A stretch of 64,000 bases of DNA, taken from NCBI RefSeq assembly GCF_003269065.1, contig NZ_QLTA01000003.1, positions 62,001 to 126,000 on the forward strand, given 5' to 3'. This document shows, one piece after another, positions 47,205 to 55,785 of this stretch. Under the pieces are notes generated by a model that was not told the DNA's origin, searched no databases, and saw only the letters and a list, made by a program, of their open reading frames with translations. Each line of letters begins with the position of its first letter. Position 1 is the stretch's first letter. This stretch comes from Paracidovorax anthurii. Lineage in GTDB: Bacteria > Pseudomonadota > Gammaproteobacteria > Burkholderiales > Burkholderiaceae_C. The position numbers and the translations under genes are program-made.

Positions 47205-48019
47205 CGCCCTTTGCAGAACCCGTCCACGCCGGGCCGGCGCCCACCGCCAGCCTGCGCCAGCGCCTGGCGGCGCGGGAGCGCCTGCTGTCGACCTTCGTCA
47301 AGACCACCTCCCACCAGACCGTGGAGGTGCTGGCGGCAACGGGGCTGGACACGCTCGTGCTCGATGCCGAGCACGCGCCCTTCGGCCCCGAGAGCCTCGA
47401 CCGCAGCCTGCTGGCCGGCCATGCCTGCGGCCTGCCCGTGCTGGTGCGCGTGCCGTACCCGCGTGCGGCGGCCATCCAGCAGGCGCTGGACCTGGGCGCG
47501 GCCGGCGTGATGGTGCCGCACGTGGACGATGCGCGCATCGCCACCGAGGTGGTGCGCGCCGCGCGCTACGGGCAGGGCGGAACGCGCGGTTTCTCCACCG
47601 CCTCGCGCGCCGGCGGCTACGGCCTGCGCAGCATGGCCGATCACCTGCGCGCCAGCGACGAGCACACGGCCGTGATCGTGCAGATCGAGAGCGCCCAGGC
47701 CGTGGCCGAGGCCGCCGCCATCGCGGCCGTGCCGGGCGTGGACTGCCTCTTCGTCGGCCCCGCCGACCTGGCCGTGTCCTTCGGCGCCACGGGCACGGAC
47801 GACCCGCGCGTGGCGGAGGCGATGGCCACCGTGTGCGCGGCGGGCCGGGCCGCGGGCCGCGCGGTCGGCTGTTTCGTGCCCGATGCGCGGGCCGTGCCGG
47901 ATCTGGGCGCGATGGGCGCCTCCTTCTTCGTGGTCGGGTCCGACCAGGCCCTGCTGCGCAAGGCTGCGCGGCAGGTCATGGCGGGCGCGGCTGAATCCGA
48001 AGCGGCCTGCGCGCCGTAA
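47201..48019 (+). CDS. HpcH/HpaI-type aldolase/citrate lyase family protein
   Basis: Class II metal-dependent aldolase of 272 residues. LRQRLAARERLLSTFVKTTSHQTVEVLA leads into LDAEHAPFG (about 52-60); LVRVPYP (about 84-90) holds the conserved Arg; AAGVMVPHVDDA (about 104-115), VQIESAQAVAEA (about 162-173, metal-binding Glu) and DCLFVGPADLAVSFG (about 182-196, metal-binding Asp) follow. Family members cleave 2-keto-3-deoxy-type or 4-hydroxy-2-oxo acids to pyruvate and an aldehyde. With the Bug protein and cupin it suggests catabolism of an imported hydroxy or keto acid. Confidence 0.87.
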   Translation: MTPFAEPVHAGPAPTASLRQRLAARERLLSTFVKTTSHQTVEVLAATGLDTLVLDAEHAPFGPESLDRSLLAGHACGLPVLVRVPYPRAAAIQQALDLGAAGVMVPHVDDARIATEVVRAARYGQGGTRGFSTASRAGGYGLRSMADHLRASDEHTAVIVQIESAQAVAEAAAIAAVPGVDCLFVGPADLAVSFGATGTDDPRVAEAMATVCAAGRAAGRAVGCFVPDARAVPDLGAMGASFFVVGSDQALLRKAARQVMAGAAESEAACAP

Positions 48020-48219
48020 CCGTTCCACAGGAGCCTGCTTCCGGGAACCAAAAGGGTATGGAAAAACATGCACAGCCATCCAGACCGATCCAGTTGCGAG
48101 CGCGCCACGCCGCGGAGCGTGCTTTTCCATGCCCTTCTTCCGCGTGCGCCCGCGATGCCCATGCGCACCTCCCTTCGACCCGTGCCTTCCGCGGCCCCCA
48201 CTTCCACTGAGAGAACACC

Positions 48220-49071
48220 ATGAGTACCGAAGTCCGTTCCGTGCAACGTGCGCTGTTGATCCTGCGCGTCATGAACGAGCGCTCCACCTGGAGCCTGCAG
48301 GAGCTGCACCAGCGCACCGGTCTTGCCAAATCCACGCTCCACCGCCTGCTGGGCACGCTGGAGTACGAGAAATACGTGCGCAGCGATCCGCATGCCTATG
48401 GCCAGTACCAGCTCACGCTCGCCGTGGGCAACCTGAGCAGCGGCGTGAACGAGAAACTGCGCCTGGCCGAGCTGGCCGCGCCGATGATGATCTCCGCCAC
48501 GCGCCAGATCAAATGGCCGCTGTCGCTCGCCGTCATCGACGGCCACCAGATGCGCGTGGTGTTCTGCACCATGCCCTACAGCCCCTACGCCATCCGCCCG
48601 TCGAGCCTGGGCCGGCGCTACGACCTGATCCCCTCGGCCCTGGGGCGCGCCTACCTCGCGCACTGCAGCCGCGCCGAGCGCCGCATCCTGGTGGAGGCCG
48701 CCAACACCCACGGCGAGCCGCACCAGAAGATCACCGACATGTGGGCGCTGCGCCGGATGGTGCAGGAGACGCGCCGCCAGGGCTATGCGATCCGCTATGC
48801 GCGCAACAGCTCCGAGAGCACGGCCTTCGCGGTGCCGGTGTTCGGCGGCGGGGTGCTGCGCGGCGCGCTGGTGTACTCCACCTTCGCGAGCCAGATGGAC
48901 GACCGCATGCTCAAGCGCTTCCTCTCGCTGGTGCAGTCCACCGCCTCGCGCATCGGTGAGGAGGCCGCGGGCTCCCAGCAGGCCGGCGGCGCGCCCGTGC
49001 CGCCGCCGCTCGCCACGCCCATCCTGCAGCTGGCGGGCCTGTCCGCGGCGGCGCATCCGGTTGCGGCTTGA
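48220..49071 (+). CDS. IclR-family transcriptional regulator
   Basis: Regulator of 283 residues. The N-terminal winged helix-turn-helix (about 5-65: VQRALLILRVMNERSTWSLQELHQ, then TGLAKSTLHRLLGTLEYEKYV) is followed by an IclR effector domain (about 80-250: VIDGHQMRVVF, SSLGRRYDLIPSALGRAYLAHC, AVPVFGGGVLRGALVYS). The C-terminal 35 residues are Ala/Pro-rich. It lies 200 bases after the aldolase gene in the same direction and probably controls the upstream operon through the palindromes at 45673-45712. The 200-bp gap holds no convincing gene. Confidence 0.9.
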   Translation: MSTEVRSVQRALLILRVMNERSTWSLQELHQRTGLAKSTLHRLLGTLEYEKYVRSDPHAYGQYQLTLAVGNLSSGVNEKLRLAELAAPMMISATRQIKWPLSLAVIDGHQMRVVFCTMPYSPYAIRPSSLGRRYDLIPSALGRAYLAHCSRAERRILVEAANTHGEPHQKITDMWALRRMVQETRRQGYAIRYARNSSESTAFAVPVFGGGVLRGALVYSTFASQMDDRMLKRFLSLVQSTASRIGEEAAGSQQAGGAPVPPPLATPILQLAGLSAAAHPVAA

Positions 49072-49107
49072 GGGTCTGAGGCAACCCCCTGTGGCGCTGC
49101 GCGCCTT

Positions 49108-49148
49108 CCCCCTTCTCTCACAGCGCTGCGCGCTGTGAGAGAAGGGGG
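49108..49148. terminator. perfect 19-bp hairpin between convergent iclR-type gene and mtgA
   Basis: Bases 49108-49126 and 49130-49148 are perfectly complementary with the 3-nt loop TGC. It lies 37 bases after the regulator's stop and could serve transcripts from both sides, though no T-run follows on either strand. The rest of the 247-bp gap (49149-49318) shows nothing I recognise. Confidence 0.55.
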
Positions 49149-49318
49149 ACGACGCCGGTGGCCGGGCCAGGCCCGCTCCATGGCGTCCGCTGGCGTGGCC
49201 TGCTCCGCGGCCATCTGACAGGTGGCGCGGCGCCGGTTTCTTGGGCTCGGGGCGATGCCATGGCCGACCGATGCCGGGCAGGGGTCAAGGTGCCCGGGTG
49301 GGCTCCAGAGTGCGCGGC

Positions 49319-50053
49319 TCAGGGCAGCTCGGCGCTCGCCATGCGGCCCAGGATCACCCGGGTGCGGCCTGACAGGTAGGCCGAGTCCGGGTTTTTCTCG
49401 AAACGCCTGGGCGCGGGCAGCATCACCGCCAGGCGGGCGGCCTCCGCGGCGCTGAGCTGCGAGGCGCTCTTGCGGAAATAGCGCTGCGCGGCGGCCTCGG
49501 CGCCGAACACGCCCTCGCCCCATTCGACGCTGTTGAGGTAGATCTCCAGGATGCGCTCCTTGCTGAGCAATTGCTCCAGCGCCAGCGTGAGCACGAACTC
49601 CTGGCCCTTGCGCAGCAGCGTGCGCTCGCCCGAGAGCAGCAGGTTCTTGGCGAGCTGCTGCGTGATGGTGGAGCCGCCCCGGATCTTCGCCGGGCGCACC
49701 GTGCGCCCGGGCCGGGCCTCCTGCAGCCGGGCCGTCTGCGCCTCGGCGCGCGCATTGCGCTCCCAGGCCTTCTCGATCGCGTTCCAGTCCACGCCGTCGT
49801 GGTTCGCGAACCCGTCGTCCTCCGAGGCGATCACCGCGCGCTTGAGCGTGTCGGCGATGCGGCCGTAGGGCACCCACTCCTGCCGCCAGCGCAGGCCGTC
49901 GCCGCCCGCTATCCGGGCCCAGGCCTCGGAGCGCTGGAAGCTCGTGGACTGCGGGTCGATCACCGCCATCGCGGCGATGCGCGCGATGAAGAAGACCTGC
50001 AGCGCCACGCAGGCCAGCAGCACGCAGCCGATCCAGCGCAGCAGGGCTTTCAT
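49319..50053 (-). CDS. mtgA: monofunctional biosynthetic peptidoglycan transglycosylase MtgA
   Basis: GT51 glycosyltransferase that polymerises lipid II. The 244 residues have a membrane helix at about 5-27 and the GT51 motifs: ASEDDGFANHDGVDW (about 76-90) with the catalytic Glu, KIRGGSTITQQLAKNLLLS (about 122-140), RKGQEFVLTLALEQLLSKERILEIYLN in two blocks (about 147-173), and EGVFGAEAAAQRYF (about 179-192). There is no transpeptidase domain. It is the last gene of the operon, 76 bases after aroE. Confidence 0.95.
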   Translation of the reverse strand: MKALLRWIGCVLLACVALQVFFIARIAAMAVIDPQSTSFQRSEAWARIAGGDGLRWRQEWVPYGRIADTLKRAVIASEDDGFANHDGVDWNAIEKAWERNARAEAQTARLQEARPGRTVRPAKIRGGSTITQQLAKNLLLSGERTLLRKGQEFVLTLALEQLLSKERILEIYLNSVEWGEGVFGAEAAAQRYFRKSASQLSAAEAARLAVMLPAPRRFEKNPDSAYLSGRTRVILGRMASAELP

Positions 50054-50129
50054 GGGCGGCCTTCCGCCAGGCCCGTGGTGCCGGTGGTGCCTCCCCGGCG
50101 GAAAGGCGCGAAGCGGCCCCGGGGGTGGC

Positions 50130-50975
50130 TCATGCCTGCGCGCGCAGTTCCTGCAGCACCTGCGCCGCCGGAGGGCGCACGCCGCGCCAGATCGCGAACG
50201 CCTCGGCGGCCTGCTCCACCAGCATGCCCAGCCCGTCGCGCGGCACCGCCCCGTGGGCGCGCGCCCAGTCCATGAAGCCCTGGGCGGCAGGGCCGTACAT
50301 CATGTCGTAGGCCAGCGCGCCGGGGCGCAGCACCTCGCCCGGCACGGGCACGCCGTCTCCGGCGAGGCTGCTGGCCGTGGCGTTGATGATCACATCGAAA
50401 TCGCCCGCATGTCGCCGTATCGGCTGGGCTTCTAGCTCTGTTTTTTGTAGCGCCGCGAGGTCGGCGTGCGCCTGCACCAGCGCCTCGGCGCGGGCCTGCG
50501 TGCGGTTCACCACCACCACGCGGCGCGGGGCCTGCTGCAGCAGCGGCGCGAGCACCCCGGCCGCGGCGCCGCCCGCGCCCACCAGCAGCACGTCGCGGCC
50601 CGCGAGCGGCACGCCCGCGTTGCGCACGATGTCGGCCACCAGGCCCATGCCGTCGGTGTTGTCGGCATGGATGGCGCCATCGGGCCCGAAGCGCAGCGTG
50701 TTGGCCGCCCCGGCGCGCCGCACGCGGTCGCTGGCCTGGGTGGCGAGCCGGGCGGCATCGTGCTTGAACGGCACCGTCACGTTGCAGCCGCGCCCGCCCG
50801 CCGCCGCGAAGTCCGCGAGCGCCGCGGCGAAGCCGTCCAGCGGCACCAGCCGGCGCGTGTAGGCCATGCGCTCGCCCGTGAGTTCGGCGAAGCGCGCATG
50901 GATCCAGGGCGAGCGGCTGTGCTCCACGGGGTGGCCCATCACGCAGTAGGCGTCCGGCTCGGAAGGAGTCGTCAT
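50130..50975 (-). CDS. aroE: shikimate dehydrogenase
   Basis: NADPH-dependent reduction of 3-dehydroshikimate. The 281 residues start near CVMGHPVEHSRSPWIHARFA (about 11-30, substrate-binding Ser pair). VTVPFKHDA (about 65-73) carries the catalytic Lys, ADNTDGMGL (about 97-105) the catalytic Asp, and LVGAGGAAAGVLAPL (about 126-140) binds NADP. The stretch AALQKTELEAQPIRR (about 171-185) is encoded by AT-rich DNA that includes a 17-nt hairpin. It lies 55 bases after the TonB-like gene and 76 before mtgA. Confidence 0.95.
   Translation of the reverse strand: MTTPSEPDAYCVMGHPVEHSRSPWIHARFAELTGERMAYTRRLVPLDGFAAALADFAAAGGRGCNVTVPFKHDAARLATQASDRVRRAGAANTLRFGPDGAIHADNTDGMGLVADIVRNAGVPLAGRDVLLVGAGGAAAGVLAPLLQQAPRRVVVVNRTQARAEALVQAHADLAALQKTELEAQPIRRHAGDFDVIINATASSLAGDGVPVPGEVLRPGALAYDMMYGPAAQGFMDWARAHGAVPRDGLGMLVEQAAEAFAIWRGVRPPAAQVLQELRAQA
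50435..50451. repeat. 17-nt hairpin family, copy in aroE
   Basis: GCTC-N9-TAGC on the plus strand with loop TGTTTTTTG, inside aroE in an AT-rich patch. On the coding strand it reads GCTA-N9-GAGC, like the murG and murC copies, and encodes LQKTEL. Confidence 0.7.
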
Positions 50976-51030
50976 GTCGGAGAGGAAAGCTGCAGCGAAA
51001 GAAAGGAGGGAGGGACGGCGGCCGTGCGCG

Positions 51031-51891
51031 TCAGCGCACGCTGGTTTCCAGGGTCTGCTCGCGCGTGAACTTGAAGCGCGACACCACCGCGATCTGGTCG
51101 GCCTTGGCGCGCATGGCCGGGTCGAAGCTGCCGAACGGCCCGGCGGCGCGCGCGATGGCCTGCGCGCGCTGGTCCAGCAGGCGGTTGCCCGAGCCCTGCA
51201 CCACCTCGGTGTCGAGCACGCGGCCGTCGTGGTTCACGGTCACGATCATGGTCAGCTCGCCGTAGAGCTTCTTGCCCGCCTGCTCGGGAAAGCTCTCCGT
51301 GCCCTTGTCCTCGATCCTGCGGCGCAGCGCGTCGTAATAGACGGCGTACACCTCCTCGCGCGTGGCGGGGCTGATGTAGCGCTTCTTGGGCCGCGAGTTT
51401 TCCTCGTTGATGCGCTTCTCGATCTCCGCGAGCAGCTTCAGGAGCTGGCGGCGCTTTTCCTCCTGCTGTTCCTGGTCGGCGTTCTGGCTCGGGTCGCGCG
51501 GATCGGGCACGGGCATGGTGGCGAGCTGCTTGCGCAGCTGCGCGAGCAGCTGGTTCTGCTGCTCCTGCATGGCGTCGAGCTTGCGCTGCGCCTCCTCGAA
51601 ATCCTCGCCCACGTGGGTGATGGCGGAATAGGGCAGGGGGCTGGTCGCGCGGCCCTTCTCCGCATCGCCGCCGCCCGCCAGGGACGACTGGGCGATGGCC
51701 TGGGCCTTGTCGGGGCGCTCGTTCGACTTCGCGTTCACCAGGATCACCTCCAGCGGCGTGTCCTGGAAGACGCGGTTGAAGCCTTCCGGGTCGATGAAGC
51801 GCACCGACAGCAGCGCCGCGTGCACGGCCACCGAGATCGCGAGCGCGATCTGCAGCGTGCTGAACCGTCGGAGGAGGGCGGGGCGTGTCAC
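51031..51891 (-). CDS. TonB-like energy-transducer family protein
   Basis: Bitopic inner-membrane protein of 286 residues. One membrane helix (about 14-31) follows a short basic N-terminus; the periplasmic part holds a long Gln/Glu-rich coiled coil (about 95-165, EEAQRKLDAMQEQQNQLLAQL) and a C-terminal TonB-like domain (about 200-286, YGELTMIVTVNHDGRVLDTEVVQGSG split near 209-234). ExbB and ExbD genes are not in the window. It could energise an outer-membrane transporter or play a TolA-like structural part. It starts ten bases after the RNB gene stop, in one operon. Confidence 0.8.
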   Translation of the reverse strand: MTRPALLRRFSTLQIALAISVAVHAALLSVRFIDPEGFNRVFQDTPLEVILVNAKSNERPDKAQAIAQSSLAGGGDAEKGRATSPLPYSAITHVGEDFEEAQRKLDAMQEQQNQLLAQLRKQLATMPVPDPRDPSQNADQEQQEEKRRQLLKLLAEIEKRINEENSRPKKRYISPATREEVYAVYYDALRRRIEDKGTESFPEQAGKKLYGELTMIVTVNHDGRVLDTEVVQGSGNRLLDQRAQAIARAAGPFGSFDPAMRAKADQIAVVSRFKFTREQTLETSVR

Positions 51892-51900
51892 GGCGGCCGA

Positions 51901-53988
51901 TTATGCGGGCTGGGGCGCCGCGCCGGCCGTACCGCCGGCCGCCTCCGCCTCGTTCACGTCCACCGCGATGGCGATGGGGCCGGCCACGGCCTCCTCGTCG
52001 TCCTCGGCGCCGTCCTCCGCGGCCGGCGGCAGGCCGGCGGGGCTGTCCAGCCGCTCGACGACCGTGCCGTTCACGTCCAGGGTGATGTCGTCGATCTCGC
52101 CGAGCTTCACCCGCACGCGCGCGCCGCGCGGCAGGCCCTGCGCGCCCAGCACGGGCAGCACCAGCGGCAGGGTTTCGGCGCGCACCAGGAAGCTGCCGCC
52201 CGCACCTTCCTTGATCACGCTGGCCTCGATCTCCGCGATGCCGTTCTGCCGCAGATACTGCAGCGTCCAGAAGCGCTCCATGCCGGCCTGGTAGCCGTTG
52301 TAGGCGCCGTAGGCCGCGTCGAAGCTGCTGATGATCGAGAACAGGTCCGCGTCCTTGGGCTTGAACGGCGCGGCCAGCGCGGCGGTCTTGCCGTGGCGCA
52401 CGCAGGCGATGATCTGCCACTGGTTCACCAGATCGACGTAGCGGCGCAGCGGCGAGGTGGCCCAGGCATAGCTCTTCACGCCGATGCCCGCGTGCGGCAG
52501 GGCCTTGGTGCCCATGCGCACCTTCATGCCGGGCGCGAGGCTCGCCTGGCTGCGATAGATGCCTGGCACGCCGTGCTCGGCCAGCAGGCCGCCCCAGGTG
52601 CTGTTGGCCACGATGGCGGCTTCGGCCACGATCAGGTCCAGCGGCGCGCCGCGGCGGCGCGTGGTGATGCCCACCGTCTCGGTGCCGGCCGGCTCGCCGC
52701 CCACGGGCACCCCCGCGAGGCGGAAGTTGTAGTCGGGCCGGTTGAAGGTCTCGGGCTTGCCGCGGACCACTTCGCGCTGCGCCTTCAGCTTCTGCGCGAG
52801 GCGATACAAAAACGATAGCTGCTCACGTCGATCCGACAGCGACTCCGGCGTGTTTTCGACCTCAACCGACGGGTCCTGCAGCCAGGCTTCGGTGACGATG
52901 TGGTCGAGCTGGTCGTGGCGCAGGTTCACGGCCACGGGCACGCGTTCGAGCTTCGTCTCGGTGCCGGTGATCTCCAGCGTGGCCTCGTCGATGGTCGCGT
53001 AGAGCGACACGGCCGGGTTGGCGCGCCCCTCGTCCAGCGTGTAGATCTTCACCACCTCGTCGGGCAGCATGGTGATCTTGTAGCCCGGCATATAGACGGT
53101 GGAGAGCCGCTGGCGGCCGAGCTGGTCGAGCGGCGTGCCCGGCACGATGGCCAGGCCCGGCGCCGCGATGTGGATGCCAAGCACCACGGTGCCGGTGCCC
53201 AGGCCCTGCACCGAGAGTGCGTCGTCGATCTCGGTGGTCTGCGAATCGTCGATCGAATAGGCCTGCACGGGCGCGAGCGGCAGGTCGGCCGGCGGCTGCG
53301 GCGCCACGAGGGCCGGGAAGCCCGTGCCCTTGGGGAAGTTGTCGAACAGGAAGCGCTTCCAGTGGAACTGGTAGGGCGAATCGATCGCGCCGGCCTGCGT
53401 GAGCAGGTCCAGCGGCGCCTTGTGCGTGGCGCGGCTGGCTTCCACCACGGCCTTGTATTCGGGCGCGTTCTTGTCGGGCCGGAAGAGGATCTTGTAGAGC
53501 TGCTCGCGGATGGGCTGCGGGCACTCGCCGCGCCCGAGCTGGCCGGCCCAGTCCTCGATCTGCTGCTGGAGGAGCTTTTTCTTCTCGATGGCGGCCAGCG
53601 CCTGCTGGAGGATCTCGGCCGGCGCCTTCTTGAAGCGGCCCTTGCCCGCGCGGCGGAAATAGTGCGGTGCCTCGTAGAGCGCGAACAGCGCGCCGGCCTG
53701 CTGGACCAGCGTGGCGTTCTCGGAGAAATAGTCGCGGGCGAGGTCGGCGAAGCCGAATTCGTCCTCGGGCGCGAACTCCCAGGCCAGGGGCAGCTCGATG
53801 GTCGCGGCCAGGGCCTGGCCCTCGCGCAGCAGGTCGGCGGGGGCGGGCTTCTCGAACTTGAGCAGGATGTGGGCGGCCTTCACCTTCACCCGCTTGCCCG
53901 AATCCAACTCGATCTGGGCCGAGCTTTCGGCCTCGGACAGGATGCGGCCGGCGAGGAACTTGCCGGCTTCTTCAAACAGTGCGTGCAT
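51901..53988 (-). CDS. RNB-domain exoribonuclease (RNase II/R family)
   Basis: 3'-to-5' exoribonuclease of 695 residues. The N-terminal part is not a typical cold-shock domain and carries FEEAGKFLAGRILSE and a helical region (about 140-215). The RNB catalytic core begins at YSIDDSQTTEIDDALSVQGL (about 245-264), which holds the Asp cluster for Mg binding, and runs through YMPGYKITMLPDE (about 300-312) and the SPLRRYVDLVNQWQI region (about 512-526). An S1-like domain (about 575-640) follows, then an acidic Ala/Glu tail. Often named rnb or vacB. The insertion LSFLYRLAQ contains a 17-nt hairpin. First gene of the operon. Confidence 0.9.
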   Translation of the reverse strand: MHALFEEAGKFLAGRILSEAESSAQIELDSGKRVKVKAAHILLKFEKPAPADLLREGQALAATIELPLAWEFAPEDEFGFADLARDYFSENATLVQQAGALFALYEAPHYFRRAGKGRFKKAPAEILQQALAAIEKKKLLQQQIEDWAGQLGRGECPQPIREQLYKILFRPDKNAPEYKAVVEASRATHKAPLDLLTQAGAIDSPYQFHWKRFLFDNFPKGTGFPALVAPQPPADLPLAPVQAYSIDDSQTTEIDDALSVQGLGTGTVVLGIHIAAPGLAIVPGTPLDQLGRQRLSTVYMPGYKITMLPDEVVKIYTLDEGRANPAVSLYATIDEATLEITGTETKLERVPVAVNLRHDQLDHIVTEAWLQDPSVEVENTPESLSDRREQLSFLYRLAQKLKAQREVVRGKPETFNRPDYNFRLAGVPVGGEPAGTETVGITTRRRGAPLDLIVAEAAIVANSTWGGLLAEHGVPGIYRSQASLAPGMKVRMGTKALPHAGIGVKSYAWATSPLRRYVDLVNQWQIIACVRHGKTAALAAPFKPKDADLFSIISSFDAAYGAYNGYQAGMERFWTLQYLRQNGIAEIEASVIKEGAGGSFLVRAETLPLVLPVLGAQGLPRGARVRVKLGEIDDITLDVNGTVVERLDSPAGLPPAAEDGAEDDEEAVAGPIAIAVDVNEAEAAGGTAGAAPQPA
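52803..52819. repeat. 17-nt hairpin family, copy in the RNB gene
   Basis: GATA-N9-TAGC with loop CAAAAACGA, one stem mismatch, inside the exoribonuclease gene in an AT-rich patch (about 52795-52865). Confidence 0.55.
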
Positions 53989-54150
53989 GGGCGGGATTGT
54001 CCCATGGGGCGCGGCCGGGCCGGCCCGGCGGCCCCCGCCGCACCGCCCGCGCCCCTATGATCTGGCGCTTTCGCGTGCCACGGCGCCGCGCCGGGGCGTG
54101 CACTCCCCGAGCGGTGGCGCCCCGCCATCTCCCCCGGCTTTTTTCCTCCG

Positions 54151-55749
54151 ATGACCGCGCACCTTCCCATGTCCAGGGCCGTACCGATGGCCATCGCCTG
54201 CCTCGCCATCCCGGCCATCGCGCTGCCGTTCCTCTATGGCTACACGGCGTCGCCGCTCTCGAATTTCTGGCCCCTGCTCGTGTCGGGCCTGTGCGCCCTG
54301 GCAGTGGCGGCGGTTTTCGTGGGCGCCTGGGCGCGCCAGCCGGCCGGCGCGGCGGGGGAGGGCTTGCGGCACCGCGCGGCCGGGCTGGTGGCGGCCGGGG
54401 TGCTGCTCGCGGCGCTGGCGGCCTCCGTCGTGGGCCTGGCCCAGTTCTTCTGGGGCGATCCGGGCTGGGCGCCGTGGGTCCACCCGTCCTCGCCCGGGGT
54501 CGCCATGGGCAACCTGCGCCAGCGCAACCAGCAGGCCACGCTGCTGTGCATGGGCGTGTGGGCGCTGGCATGGTGGGTGGCCCGGCTGCGCACGGACCCG
54601 CCGGCGCAGGCCCCGCGCGGCATGCGGCCCGCTTCGGTGGGCCTGGGCATGCTGGCGGCCTGGGCGCTCATGCTGCTGGCCGCCGCCGCGGCGGCCACGG
54701 CCTCGCGCACCGGGGCGCTCGAATGGGGCGTCCTGCTGGTCCTGCTGCTGCTCTGGCGCCGCGCGATGGGCACGTCCGCACTCGCCATGGGCGTGGTGGG
54801 CATCGCGCTGTACGCGGCCCTCGGGTGGCTGCTGCCCATCCTGCTGGAGCGCTGGACGGGCTTCACCATCGACGGCCTCTTCACCCGGTTCTCGGCCGAG
54901 GGGCACCCGTGCGACAACCGCCGCGTGCTCTGGGCCAACGTGCTGCACCTGATCGCGCAGCGGCCGTGGACCGGCTGGGGCTGGGGCGAGCTGGCCTATG
55001 CCCACTATTCCACGGAGTTCCCGGGCACGCGCTTTTGCCTGCTGGTGGACAACGCGCACAACCTGCCGCTGCACCTGGCGGTGGAACTGGGCCTGCCCTT
55101 CGCCCTGGCCGCATGCGGGCTCGGGCTCTGGCTGGCATGGCGCGCCAAGCCCTGGCGCGAGACCGAACCCGCGCGGCAGCTCGCCTGGGGCCTGCTCGCC
55201 CTCATCGGCGTGCACAGCCTGCTGGAATTTCCTCTTTGGTACGGGCCGTTCCAGCTGGCCGCCGCCTGCGCGCTCGCGCTGCTCTGGCCCGGTCTCTGGA
55301 GGGCTTCGGCGCGCGCGCGCGGCGCGCTGTTGTGCGCGGCGGCCCTGGCGGGCGGCCTCGCGGCGGGCGGCGCGTGGCTGGCCGTGCGCGACTACCACCG
55401 CGTATCCCAGCTTTACCGCCCCGTGGACCAGCGCGATCCGGCCTTGCGCGACGACACCACGCGGCGCGTGGCGGAATCCATCCTCTTTTTCCGCGACACG
55501 CTCGATTTCGCCGTCCTCACCACCACCCCGCCCACGCGGGCCAATGCCGAGCGCGTGCACGCGATGGCCCTGCGCATCGTGCACTACTCGCCCGAGCCGC
55601 GCGTGATCGAGGCCCTGATCGAGAGCGCCCTGCTGCTGGGGCGCAAGGACGAGGCGGCGTTCCACATGCGGCGCTACCGGGCGGCCTATCCGCAGGAGTA
55701 CGGTATCTGGGCGAGGAAGGGCATGGGGCGGGTGTCCCCCGCGCCGTGA
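54151..55749 (+). CDS. PglL/O-antigen-ligase-type O-oligosaccharyltransferase
   Basis: Polytopic inner-membrane protein of 532 residues with about ten to eleven helices. The large periplasmic loop carries NLRQRNQQATLLCMGV (about 122-137), and the Wzy_C ligase region shows GWGWGELAYAH (about 276-286), DNAHNLPLHLAVELGLPF (about 301-318) and HSLLEFPLWYGPFQLA (about 356-371), the pattern of PglL-type enzymes that transfer lipid-linked glycans to pilin or other proteins. The C-terminal periplasmic tail (about 420-532) contains TPR-like helices. No pilin or glycan locus is adjacent. A lipopolysaccharide ligase is the alternative. Confidence 0.8.
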   Translation: MTAHLPMSRAVPMAIACLAIPAIALPFLYGYTASPLSNFWPLLVSGLCALAVAAVFVGAWARQPAGAAGEGLRHRAAGLVAAGVLLAALAASVVGLAQFFWGDPGWAPWVHPSSPGVAMGNLRQRNQQATLLCMGVWALAWWVARLRTDPPAQAPRGMRPASVGLGMLAAWALMLLAAAAAATASRTGALEWGVLLVLLLLWRRAMGTSALAMGVVGIALYAALGWLLPILLERWTGFTIDGLFTRFSAEGHPCDNRRVLWANVLHLIAQRPWTGWGWGELAYAHYSTEFPGTRFCLLVDNAHNLPLHLAVELGLPFALAACGLGLWLAWRAKPWRETEPARQLAWGLLALIGVHSLLEFPLWYGPFQLAAACALALLWPGLWRASARARGALLCAAALAGGLAAGGAWLAVRDYHRVSQLYRPVDQRDPALRDDTTRRVAESILFFRDTLDFAVLTTTPPTRANAERVHAMALRIVHYSPEPRVIEALIESALLLGRKDEAAFHMRRYRAAYPQEYGIWARKGMGRVSPAP

Positions 55750-55785
55750 AGTCCGCCGGCGGGCCCGCTGGCGGACGACGGGGCG

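Noticed and set aside
48059-48210. A small plus-strand frame in the gap between the aldolase and IclR genes.
   Set aside because: No ribosome site, Arg/Cys/Ser-rich composition typical of chance frames, no family resemblance.
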